Shown here piece after piece: positions 8,982 through 16,551 of a stretch of DNA of 64,000 nucleotides. The DNA is from Candidatus Palauibacter rhopaloidicola (GTDB lineage Bacteria; Gemmatimonadota; Gemmatimonadetes; Palauibacterales; Palauibacteraceae), in NCBI GenBank assembly GCA_026914155.1, contig JAPPGH010000010.1, forward strand, positions 62,001 through 126,000, given 5' to 3'. A program made the position numbers and the translations under genes. Below the pieces are notes generated by a model. The model searched no databases, was not told where the DNA came from, and was given only the letters and a program-made list of their open reading frames with translations. Numbering within the stretch: position 1 is the first letter of the stretch; each line of letters starts with the position of its first letter.

Positions 8982-9814
8982 CGCGACGCCGCCCCTTTCC
9001 GAGCGGCCTGAAGCACCGCCGCCAGGCGCACGAAGGTCGGAGGATCCAGCATCTCGGGGCGCACCGCGGGATCGATCGAGAGTCGCGCCAACACCGCCTC
9101 CGCATCTCCCGAGAACTTGAGCTCCGAAGCCGTCCGCAGCGTCTTCTGCAGCTGCTTCCGGCGGCGGTTGAAGCACGCGCGCGTCAACGTCCTGAGCGCC
9201 GCGCGGTCCACTTCGGCGGCGTCCGGCCGCGGTTCCAGGCGAACCACCGCCGAATCGACCGCGGGGACGGGACGGAACGCCTGCCGACCCACCCGGAAGG
9301 CGAGCGACGCGTCCGCCAGCGCCTGCACTCCGACGGAGAGCGCGCCATACGCCTTGATGCCCGGCGGTGCGACGATACGCTCCGCCACTTCTCTCTGGAC
9401 GGTGAGCACGATGCGAATGGCGGCCGGCTCGAGTTCGAGAAAGGCGAAGACGAGCGGCGACGTGATGTTGTAGGGGACGTTCGACACCACGCGCATCGCC
9501 GCCGCGCCCCGCACGAAGTCCGGAAGTCCGAGGCGAAGCGCGTCGCCCTCCACCACATCCACGTCGGGCCGGTCCCCCCAGCGCTCGCGGAGCCCGCCGG
9601 CGAGGTCGCGATCCTTCTCGATGAGGACGAGGCGGCGGCAGCGTCCGACGAGGTACTGGCTCAGCTCTCCGTGGCCCGGCCCGACTTCGAGCACGACATC
9701 CGCGGGCTGCGGATCGAGTTCCCGCACGATCTTGCGCTGTATGTTCGGGTCGACCAAAAAGTTCTGGCCGAGCGCGCGCTTCGGCCGGGGGCGGTCGGCC
9801 TTCCCCGCGGTCAC
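8978..9814 (-). CDS. rsmA: 16S rRNA (adenine1518-N6/adenine1519-N6)-dimethyltransferase
   Basis: SAM-dependent enzyme dimethylating two adjacent adenines in the 3' hairpin of 16S rRNA during 30S assembly (KsgA). It has 278 residues, typical. LGQNFLVD near residue 15 is the family N-terminus, VLEVGPGHGELS near 41 binds SAM, and SNVPYNITSPLV near 110 is the NLPY-type catalytic motif. The C-terminal domain carries RACFNRRRKQLQKTL. The start is GTG 9814, overlapping the phosphatase stop as GTGA. It ends the upstream operon, with its stop inside the -35 box of the rex promoter. Confidence 0.97.
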   Translation of the reverse strand: MTAGKADRPRPKRALGQNFLVDPNIQRKIVRELDPQPADVVLEVGPGHGELSQYLVGRCRRLVLIEKDRDLAGGLRERWGDRPDVDVVEGDALRLGLPDFVRGAAAMRVVSNVPYNITSPLVFAFLELEPAAIRIVLTVQREVAERIVAPPGIKAYGALSVGVQALADASLAFRVGRQAFRPVPAVDSAVVRLEPRPDAAEVDRAALRTLTRACFNRRRKQLQKTLRTASELKFSGDAEAVLARLSIDPAVRPEMLDPPTFVRLAAVLQAARKGAASR

Positions 9815-11616
9815 AAGGAAGCCGCGACGGCCGTCCGGTCGTCCAGTCTCATCTCGTCATCGCTGTCCGCGAAGAGCGCCGCCACGAGGACCTCGGGATC
9901 GAGATCGCCGCGGTCGATGCGCCTCCGCACCCGGGCATCCGGCGTCTCGAGGGGGTCGCTCAGTTCGGCGAGGCCATCGGTGAACGCCAACAGCGTTTCG
10001 CCCGCCGCCGGAACCCGGGCCTGCCGGTACGACCGGACTGCGGCCACGCCGACCGGCGGATCGAGCGCGGTAAGACGGCGGACACCGCTCGATCCCAGCA
10101 GATACGCGTATGGGTGGCCCGCGTTCGCGTAGCGCAGTTCTCCTCGCCCGGGGTCGATGACCCCGTAGAAGAGCGTCATGTACATCTCGGTCGCGTCGAG
10201 CGCCGCCCGGAGCTGCCCGTGCATGGCGTCGAGGACGGCCGCGGGTTCGGCCTCCACGCCCGTCGCCAGCACCACGGCGCTCAGCGTGCGGGCCATGATG
10301 AGCGCGGCGGAGGGGCCATGCGAACTCACGTCGCCGAGCATGACCCCCAGGCAACCGCCGGCGAGCCGGACGAGGTAGTAGAAGTCGCCGCCCAGGGAGA
10401 GCGCCGGATCGCAGCGGGCCGCGATCCTTCCCAGATCGCGGAAATCCTCGGGGGGCGGAAGGAGCTTCAGTTGCAGGTCCCGGGCGATCTCCAGTTCGGC
10501 CAGCACTCGCTCGCGGCGCAGCCGTCGTGCGAGGAGCCGCTCCCGCGACTGTTCGCCCTCGGCCACCGCGCCGATCCAGCCCGCGAGCAGCGTCGCGGCG
10601 GCTTCGCCGCGGCTCGCCGGCTCATGGACCAGGCGCAGCCGTCCCGCATCGCCCAGCGGCCACGTCTCCCGGACCTCCTCCGGGCCGCTCGATTCCTCGT
10701 CGTTCTCCCAGCTGTCGAACAGCACCTGCGAGCCGTCTTCGAACAGGCGGTCGAGCCGAAATCTGAGACCGGTGACGTCGGCGAAGCGTCGCAGGAGAGG
10801 TTCGATCCTCACGAGGGGATCCGGCGCGCCCCGGAACGAGAGCGTGACCCTGTTGCCGGTCTCGTTGAAGGCAACGCCGTCCGCGAGCTGCCTCAGAAGA
10901 AAGAGGCCGCGCCCCCGGGGCCGGCCGATGCCTTCCGCCGAGACGGGGTCCGGCACGGCATCGGGATCGAATCCGCTCCCCTCATCCGAGACCTTCACGC
11001 GCAGGCCCTCCGCGTCCGCTTTCGCCGAGACCCGAACGACGGCGCCGGGACGGTCCCCGCTCCCGTAGAGGATCGCGTTGGCCACGGCCTCGCCGAGCGT
11101 GACCCGGAGTCTGAACGCCGTCTCGCGATCCAGGTCGGCGAGGTGCCGGCATGCCACGACGACCCTCTCCACCACGGCGCGCTGGTAGCGCACGTGCGAC
11201 GGAAAAACGACGCGTATGTGCCCCGACTCGTCGACATCCAGGTTCAGATCGGGCGCCTCCGCGGGCGAGGTGTGTTTCCGCCATACGAGCCCGAGTTCGG
11301 CCGCGTTGAGCGGATAGAAGAGGTAGTCGGTCCAGTCCTCCGCCAGCGCCGAACCCAGCCGGTCGACCCATGCTCCGTCGACGAGCGCCACGAGGGCCGA
11401 CGCGGCGCCGAAGCGCCGGTGCAGATACGGCATCGTTGCACGCGGCTCGGCTACGTCCACCAGGATGAGATCCGTCGGGAGCACCGTCAGAGGGCGCCCG
11501 AAGAGGCCTCTCACCTCGGGCGGCGGATCGATCTCGGCGGCGGCGTCCGCCACGGCCTGGAGGATATCCGGCCGGCTGGAGAGGACCAGGATGCGGGCCG
11601 GGTCGCCGTCCCTCAT
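9811..11616 (-). CDS. SpoIIE/PP2C-family phosphatase with receiver-like and HATPase (anti-sigma-kinase-like) domains
   Basis: A 601-residue cytosolic signalling protein. Residues 1-115 look like a degenerate response-regulator receiver (LILVDVA). Residues about 135-265 form an HATPase_c domain like RsbW/SpoIIAB, with TLGEAVANAILYGSG and VSDEGSGFDPDA, then GRPRGRGLFLLRQL. After a GAF-like linker and a helix, residues about 375-600 are a SpoIIE-type PP2C domain: GGDFYYLVRL, LGDVSSHGPSAAL, LRYANAGHPYAYLL and LLAFTDGL. It therefore seems to hold both the kinase-like and phosphatase activities that normally act on an anti-anti-sigma protein. The likely partner is the STAS protein encoded 19 bases upstream. 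No sigma factor is in the window. Confidence 0.92.
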   Translation of the reverse strand: MRDGDPARILVLSSRPDILQAVADAAAEIDPPPEVRGLFGRPLTVLPTDLILVDVAEPRATMPYLHRRFGAASALVALVDGAWVDRLGSALAEDWTDYLFYPLNAAELGLVWRKHTSPAEAPDLNLDVDESGHIRVVFPSHVRYQRAVVERVVVACRHLADLDRETAFRLRVTLGEAVANAILYGSGDRPGAVVRVSAKADAEGLRVKVSDEGSGFDPDAVPDPVSAEGIGRPRGRGLFLLRQLADGVAFNETGNRVTLSFRGAPDPLVRIEPLLRRFADVTGLRFRLDRLFEDGSQVLFDSWENDEESSGPEEVRETWPLGDAGRLRLVHEPASRGEAAATLLAGWIGAVAEGEQSRERLLARRLRRERVLAELEIARDLQLKLLPPPEDFRDLGRIAARCDPALSLGGDFYYLVRLAGGCLGVMLGDVSSHGPSAALIMARTLSAVVLATGVEAEPAAVLDAMHGQLRAALDATEMYMTLFYGVIDPGRGELRYANAGHPYAYLLGSSGVRRLTALDPPVGVAAVRSYRQARVPAAGETLLAFTDGLAELSDPLETPDARVRRRIDRGDLDPEVLVAALFADSDDEMRLDDRTAVAASL

Positions 11617-11635
11617 TCCGGAGCTGCGGCTCCGG

Positions 11636-11968
11636 TCAGGACCCGCCGAGCGCGGCTGCCCGGGACTCGGCGATCTCGAACAGCGAGTCCAGTCTGGTCA
11701 GGGCGAAGAGCCGCTGAAGGTCCTCGTTCAGCCCCGCCAGCGTCAGGCGTCCCCCCGCGTCACGGATGTGCTTGGAGAGACTGACGAGCACCCCCAGGCC
11801 GGAGGAGTCGATGTAGTCGGCCGCGGTGAAATCGATCACGAAGTCGGTGTCCCCGCCCGCCAGGCGCGCGAGCACGCGCTCCTTGAATTCGCCGCGGTTG
11901 TTGATCGTGAGTTGGCCGCCCACGGCGACGAGGGTACAGGCTCCCACCGTTTCGATCGAAAACGTCAT
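11636..11968 (-). CDS. STAS-domain anti-sigma factor antagonist
   Basis: A 110-residue single-domain protein of the SpoIIAA/RsbV type. The phosphorylation segment is clear: ADYIDSSGLGVLVSL near residues 51-65, with the acceptor serine in DSSGLG. Its usual role is to bind an anti-sigma kinase when unphosphorylated and to be reset by a SpoIIE-type phosphatase. Start ATG 11968 overlaps the pta stop as ATGA; a further upstream start gives an unlikely 12-residue extension. The next gene encodes a protein with both a kinase-like and a phosphatase domain, so the pair can be read as a two-gene partner-switch. Confidence 0.95.
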   Translation of the reverse strand: MTFSIETVGACTLVAVGGQLTINNRGEFKERVLARLAGGDTDFVIDFTAADYIDSSGLGVLVSLSKHIRDAGGRLTLAGLNEDLQRLFALTRLDSLFEIAESRAAALGGS

Positions 11969-12819
11969 CCTTCGCTCCCGGGTGACATGAGGGCCGTGAT
12001 GCAAGCGACATCCACGATATCGGAGACGGACGCGCCGCGGGAGAGGTCATTCAGCGGTCGCCGCAGTCCCTGAAGCACAGGCCCCAGGGCGCGTGCTCCG
12101 GCGAGTCGCTCGAGCAGTTTGTACGCGATGTTGGCGGCGTCAAGGCCTGGGAAGACGAGCAGGTTCGCGCGGCCGGCCACGGCAGATCCTGGCGCCTTCA
12201 GCGCCGCGACCTCCGGCACGAGCGCCGCATCGGCCTGCAGTTCTCCGTCCGCCGCGACTTCGGGTCGGCGGCGGCGAAAGAGGTCCAGCGCTTCCCGCAC
12301 ATGCTCGACCGCCGGCCCCGCCGCCGAGCCGAGAGTGGAGTACGAGAGAAACGCGACGACCGGTTCGTCTCCGGCAATGGCTCGGTGCGCGTCGCAGGCC
12401 GCCGAGGCGCTCTCCGCCATCTGGGTGGGGGTCGGCACCGGGACGACCGCGGCGTCCGTTAGCGTGAGCACCCGCTCGCCCGGGCCGGGAAACACCATGT
12501 AGAACGCGGCCGAGACCGTCTCCACGCCGTCGGCCAGGCCGACCACCCGCAGTCCGGCGCGGATGACATCGGCCGTCGCATGCGCGGCACCGGCCACGAC
12601 CCCGTCCAGTTCTCCCGCCGCCAGGCGCTGCGCGGCATGCTCGAGGCCGCCCGGGCCGGCCCGGATCTCCACGGGACGTACCCACCCCTCCTCCCGCAGC
12701 CGGCGAATCGCCAGCGCCGTGCGCGTCTCGTCCGCCTCCGGAAAGCCGATGCGCCGCTCGAGGACGGCGGCGCGCCCCCTCAGTCCGTCGATGAAGGCGG
12801 GTCGGGGCGGCGGCGTCAC
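11965..12819 (-). CDS. pta: Phosphate acetyl/butyryltransferase-family protein
   Basis: PTA_PTB-fold enzyme transferring an acyl group between CoA and phosphate, giving acetyl-phosphate from acetyl-CoA. It has 284 residues, shorter than the usual 320-330. Visible blocks are RIGFPEADETRTALAIRRL near residue 23, a central GELDGVVAGAAHATADVIRAGL, ALLFL-type strands around VAFLSYSTLGSA, GELQADAALVP, and the C-terminal LVFPGLDAANIAYKLLERLA plus PLNDLSRGASVSDIV. Start GTG 12819 overlaps the coaD stop as GTGA; the 633-codon open frame around it is spurious upstream. No acetate kinase is seen nearby. Phosphotransbutyrylase is the alternative, but GAAHATADV favours acetyl. Confidence 0.9.
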   Translation of the reverse strand: MTPPPRPAFIDGLRGRAAVLERRIGFPEADETRTALAIRRLREEGWVRPVEIRAGPGGLEHAAQRLAAGELDGVVAGAAHATADVIRAGLRVVGLADGVETVSAAFYMVFPGPGERVLTLTDAAVVPVPTPTQMAESASAACDAHRAIAGDEPVVAFLSYSTLGSAAGPAVEHVREALDLFRRRRPEVAADGELQADAALVPEVAALKAPGSAVAGRANLLVFPGLDAANIAYKLLERLAGARALGPVLQGLRRPLNDLSRGASVSDIVDVACITALMSPGSEG

Positions 12820-13325
12820 CTGTGCGTCGCTGCGTCGCGCCCGAAGGCACGGTCCATGCGGGCCTTCACGACCGGACTCACGAAGTCCGTCACGTCTCCG
12901 CCCAGGCGTCCGACCTCGCGCACCAGCGAGGAACTCAGGAACGTGTGGCGCGTCGACGGCGCCATGAAGAGCACTTCGACTTCGGGCCAGAGCGAGCGGT
13001 TCATGAGCGCCATCTGGAACTCGTACTCGAAGTCGCTCACGGCCCGCAGCCCGCGGACGATGATCCGGGCCTTGCGGGAGCGCGCAAACTCCACGAGCAG
13101 ACCGGAGAAGGACGTCGCTTCGATCCGGGGTTCGTCCGCAAACACGTCGCGGATCAGCTCGACGCGCTCCTCGATCTCGAACAGTCCCGACTTGGCCTGC
13201 GTGGCCGTCTCCGCCACGGCGACGATCAGACGATCGACGACGCCCAGGCTCCTGCGGACAATGTCCTCGTGTCCGACCGTCAGCGGGTCGAACGACCCGG
13301 GGTACACGGCGACGGCATTGTTCAT
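12816..13325 (-). CDS. coaD: Phosphopantetheine adenylyltransferase
   Basis: Transfers AMP from ATP to 4'-phosphopantetheine, the penultimate step of CoA synthesis. It has 169 residues. The nucleotidyltransferase motif YPGSFDPLTVGHEDI is at residues 8-22, followed by SFSGLLVEFA, IVRGLRAVSDFEYEFQMALMN near 90 and the C-terminal SSSLVREVGRLGGDVTDFVSP. The start is ATG 13325, 11 bases after the rsmD stop. Its pairing with rsmD is common in bacteria, and here a CoA-using transferase (pta) follows. Confidence 0.98.
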   Translation of the reverse strand: MNNAVAVYPGSFDPLTVGHEDIVRRSLGVVDRLIVAVAETATQAKSGLFEIEERVELIRDVFADEPRIEATSFSGLLVEFARSRKARIIVRGLRAVSDFEYEFQMALMNRSLWPEVEVLFMAPSTRHTFLSSSLVREVGRLGGDVTDFVSPVVKARMDRAFGRDAATHR

Positions 13326-13336
13326 CGAGTTCCCCG

Positions 13337-13912
13337 TCAGAGTGTTCGGGTTGACGCGTCGGCCGGAGCCCGGAACCGGCTGACGCAGGTGTCACCGTAT
13401 TCCCTCGTCCAGTCGGCCGCGGCCGCCCATTCGGCGTCCGGACGGTGCTCGACCCACAGTTGCGAGGCGAACGGACGGGCCCGGAAACGCTCGACCAGGC
13501 GGGCGCCGCCGGTCGACGCATACGGTGGATCCGCAAAGACCAGATCGAGAGACGCCCCCGGGCTGGCCACGTCATCCGGCTCGTCGAGACCGTCGACCCA
13601 GGCGAGGGCATCGCCCCGCACCACCCGCGACCGGTCGGCGAGATCGAGCGTCGCGACATTGCGGCGCAGCAGCGCCACCGCCCGACGATCCGACTCGACA
13701 AAATGGACGTGCGCGGCACCTCTCGACAACGCCTCGATTCCCAAGGCCCCGGAGCCCGCGTATAGATCGGCGACCCGGGCCCCATCGACATCGCCCGCGA
13801 GCGCGGAGAACCAGGCCTCCCGCACCCGCGCCGCCGTCGGACGGGTGCGCGGTCCTCGGGGGGCATCGAAGAAGCGGCCGCCCAGGTCGCCCGCGATGAT
13901 GCGAAGCCTCAA
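13337..13912 (-). CDS. rsmD: 16S rRNA (guanine966-N2)-methyltransferase
   Basis: SAM-dependent methylation of G966 in 16S rRNA. It is 191 residues long when started at TTG 13912, which gives the family beginning MRLRIIAGDLGGR; no ATG fits and the longer frame upstream belongs to the next gene's complement. RPTAARVREAWFSAL near residue 23, VADLYAGSGALGIEALSRGA near 45 (SAM site) and DLVFADPPY near 123 (catalytic DPPY) are all present. It lies 13 bases past the stop of the zinc-ribbon gene and 11 bases before coaD. No convincing Shine-Dalgarno is seen before the TTG. Confidence 0.93.
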   Translation of the reverse strand: MRLRIIAGDLGGRFFDAPRGPRTRPTAARVREAWFSALAGDVDGARVADLYAGSGALGIEALSRGAAHVHFVESDRRAVALLRRNVATLDLADRSRVVRGDALAWVDGLDEPDDVASPGASLDLVFADPPYASTGGARLVERFRARPFASQLWVEHRPDAEWAAAADWTREYGDTCVSRFRAPADASTRTL

Positions 13913-13925
13913 GTGACGGGGCGCG

Positions 13926-14645
13926 TCAGGCGAGAGATCCCGGGTAGAGGATGATCCCGCAACCCTCGCAGACGGCGAGATGCCGCCGCGCCCGGATCTC
14001 GGCCTGTTGCTGTTTCGGAATCGCCGTATAGCACCGGCCGCACGCCCCATCGACGGTGAGTTCGGCGAGCGCCGCCTGGCGCCCCCCTCCGCCCGCCGTG
14101 CGGTACAGCTGCAGGGCCCGGCGGTCCAGCCGGTCTTCCTGCGTTCTCCGGCTGGCACCGCAGTGCTGAAGGTCCCCCTCCAGGGTCGCCCGCAGTTCCT
14201 CGGCGGCGGCGCTCCGTTCCGCCAGTTGCGCGGCGGCCTCCCGCAGCTCCGCTTCCGCCGCGTTGAGCGCCCCGCGCGCGGTCTCCACATCCTGCATGGC
14301 GTCGAGCTGGTCATCCTCCGCCGCTCGCAGGTTGCGCCGCGCCGTGTCCGTCTCGCTCCGGACCGCGAGATGCTGCTGCATGTTCGCCACCGCGACGGAG
14401 CGCGCCTCGAGGCGCTTGAGCGTCGCCCTGCCGGCCTCCACGGCCCGGTGGAACTGCCTCACGCGCCCTTCCGCTCCCTCCGCTTCCGCCCGGATCCGCG
14501 TGACCTGCGACTCGAGCGTCTCCACGGTTTCCCGGAGCCCGACCTCCTCACGGCCGAGGCTCTCAAGTTCACCCTCTATCTTCAGGATCTTGTGATCAAT
14601 CTCCTGAAGCGTGAGTAACTCCTCGACGATATCGCTCGCTTGCAT
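13926..14645 (-). CDS. Coiled-coil protein with C-terminal zinc ribbon
   Basis: A 239-residue protein. Residues about 8-170 are a long charged coiled coil (LLTLQEIDHKILKIEGELES at the start, then heptad-like Glu/Arg/Ala runs). Residues about 200-235 form a C4 zinc ribbon: CGRCYTAIP and CEGCGIILYPGSL. This is the zf-RING_7/DUF164 architecture seen beside dnaG or rsmD in many genomes; structural relatives bind nucleic acid or protein partners but the role is not established. Start ATG 14645 has GGGGAG six bases upstream. It lies 28 bases after the dnaG stop. Confidence 0.9.
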   Translation of the reverse strand: MQASDIVEELLTLQEIDHKILKIEGELESLGREEVGLRETVETLESQVTRIRAEAEGAEGRVRQFHRAVEAGRATLKRLEARSVAVANMQQHLAVRSETDTARRNLRAAEDDQLDAMQDVETARGALNAAEAELREAAAQLAERSAAAEELRATLEGDLQHCGASRRTQEDRLDRRALQLYRTAGGGGRQAALAELTVDGACGRCYTAIPKQQQAEIRARRHLAVCEGCGIILYPGSLA

Positions 14646-14673
14646 ACTCTCCCCGGCTGTCATCCCCCGGCTG

Positions 14674-16488
14674 TCATCGCTGCGCCGTAGTCGGTTTCGG
14701 GGGGCGTCTCGGCTCCGCCGCCGGCATGAACGCCCCGGACTCGCCCGCGGCACGAAGTTCGCGCACGAGTTCCTGTTTCTCGCCCAACAATCGGCGTTGC
14801 TGCTCCGGCTCCGCAAGCTCGATTGCGCGGCCGATCTCCTCGATCCGTTCGCGATGCCGTCGATAGAGCAGGCGGCGCGCCACCGCGTCGAATACCCGGG
14901 CGGCGTCCGGAAGCTCCCGGTCGGACTCGCGCAGCGCCTTCGCCAGTTCCCCGGCCTCTGCGGAGGCGGCGGTCCAGTCCGGAACGTCGACCCCCTCGTC
15001 CGATGCCGCCGACAGGATCTCGAACAACTCGCGGCCCCTCGGGTCGGACATGTGGTCGGGCACGAGGCCGACGCGCACGGCCTGCCTCGTGAGCGCCGGG
15101 TCGCGAACGAGCAGAAGCAGAAAATCGTGCTCCGCCCGCGAGGCCGGGGACTGCGCGCGTCGGGGACGTCCCGCGCCGGCGGCGGGGGGACGGCGCCGAT
15201 GCCGGGAGCGTTCGAGGCGCGCGATCTCATCCACGAGCGTGTCGCGCCGTATCCCCAGCCCTTCCACCGCCCGGTCCACGTAAATGTCGCGGAGCGCCGG
15301 ATCGGAGACCGCCCTCAGGGTGCTGAGGAGGCCGTCCACCGCGCGGCGGCGCCCCTCCACGCGGTCCAGGTACCCCTCTCGGCGAAGGATCTGGAGCTTC
15401 CGCTCGAGAAGATCCACCGCATCGTCCAGGAGCTGCCGGATGGCGGACGGACCGTCCCGGCGGATGAGGGAATCGGGATCTTCGCCGGAGGGGAGCGATA
15501 CGACCATCGGATGGATCCCCGCGGCGAGGAGAATGTCCCCGGTTCGGAACGTCGCGCGCAGCCCGGCGGGGTCGCTGTCGTAGAGCAGGTAGGCCCGCTT
15601 CGTGTATCGGCCGATGCGGCGCGCCTGGTCCGCCGTGAAGGACGTCCCCAGCCCGGCGACCGCAAAGCCGAGGCCGGCCCGGTGCAGCGCGATGACGTCG
15701 GTGAACCCTTCCGCGATCGCCGCGCAGTCCTCGCGCCGCATCGCGTGTCGGGCCCGGTTGAGTCCGTACAGCTCTTCCCCCTTGTGGAAGACGGGGGATT
15801 CGGGCGAGTTGATGTACTTGGGCGCATCGGAAGAGGGATCGAGAATGCGGCCGCCGAAGCCGATCGGCCGGTCGCGCAGGTCGTGGATCGTGAACATGAG
15901 ACGCCCGCGAAAACGGTCGTACGGCTCCTCCGCCCTCTCGCTCGTCGCGAGAAGCCCGAGGTCGAGCAGCGTCCGCTCCTCGATCCCGTGTCGAGCCGCG
16001 GCCGAGCGGAGCGCCCGCCACTCGTCGTCCGCGTAGCCCAGCCCGAAGTCGAGCGCCTCCTCCAGCGCCAGTCCGCGCCCACGCAGATAGTCGCGCGCGC
16101 CGGCACCGGCCGGCTCGCGCAGCCTGCCCTGGAACCACTCGGCCGCGAAGGCCAGCACCCCGCGCAGCGGCGCATACGGATCCTCGCGGCGCTCCTCCCG
16201 GTCCGGAACCTCTATCCCGACCTTCGCGCCCACGTGTCGCACCGCCTCCGGGAAGTCGAGACCGAGGTGCTTCATCAGGAAGCCGAAGACATCCCCGCCC
16301 TCCCCGCAGACAAAGCACTTGAAGATCTGGCGCTGCGGGTCGACGGCGAAGTTCGGGCCGTCCCCGCCGTGCAGGGGGCAGGGTCCGCGGTAGCTCTTCC
16401 CCGATCGTCGAAGCTGGACGTACTCCCCCAGGATCTCGAGGATGTCCGCCCGCGCGCGGATGTCTTCTACGAGGCTGTCGCTCACCAT
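14674..16488 (-). CDS. dnaG: DNA primase
   Basis: Synthesises RNA primers at the replication fork with DnaB. It has 604 residues. The N-terminal zinc finger has CPLHGGDGPNFAVDPQ near 37 and CFVCGEGGDVFGFLM near 58, a CHC2-type site. The TOPRIM-containing catalytic core follows: YRGRLMFTIHDL-like region, VIALHRAGLGFAVAGLGTSF near 270 and the acidic YLLYDSDPAGLRA near 315. The C-terminal third, thinner in similarity, should contact helicase. Start ATG 16488 has GGAGG about 7 bases upstream. It is 63 bases downstream of mutS2. Confidence 0.97.
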   Translation of the reverse strand: MVSDSLVEDIRARADILEILGEYVQLRRSGKSYRGPCPLHGGDGPNFAVDPQRQIFKCFVCGEGGDVFGFLMKHLGLDFPEAVRHVGAKVGIEVPDREERREDPYAPLRGVLAFAAEWFQGRLREPAGAGARDYLRGRGLALEEALDFGLGYADDEWRALRSAAARHGIEERTLLDLGLLATSERAEEPYDRFRGRLMFTIHDLRDRPIGFGGRILDPSSDAPKYINSPESPVFHKGEELYGLNRARHAMRREDCAAIAEGFTDVIALHRAGLGFAVAGLGTSFTADQARRIGRYTKRAYLLYDSDPAGLRATFRTGDILLAAGIHPMVVSLPSGEDPDSLIRRDGPSAIRQLLDDAVDLLERKLQILRREGYLDRVEGRRRAVDGLLSTLRAVSDPALRDIYVDRAVEGLGIRRDTLVDEIARLERSRHRRRPPAAGAGRPRRAQSPASRAEHDFLLLLVRDPALTRQAVRVGLVPDHMSDPRGRELFEILSAASDEGVDVPDWTAASAEAGELAKALRESDRELPDAARVFDAVARRLLYRRHRERIEEIGRAIELAEPEQQRRLLGEKQELVRELRAAGESGAFMPAAEPRRPPKPTTAQR

Positions 16489-16551
16489 GATCCCGCCTCC
16501 GAAGCGGAACCGGAGCGGCCCCTCATCCCGCGCACCGAGCGCAACCCGCGC

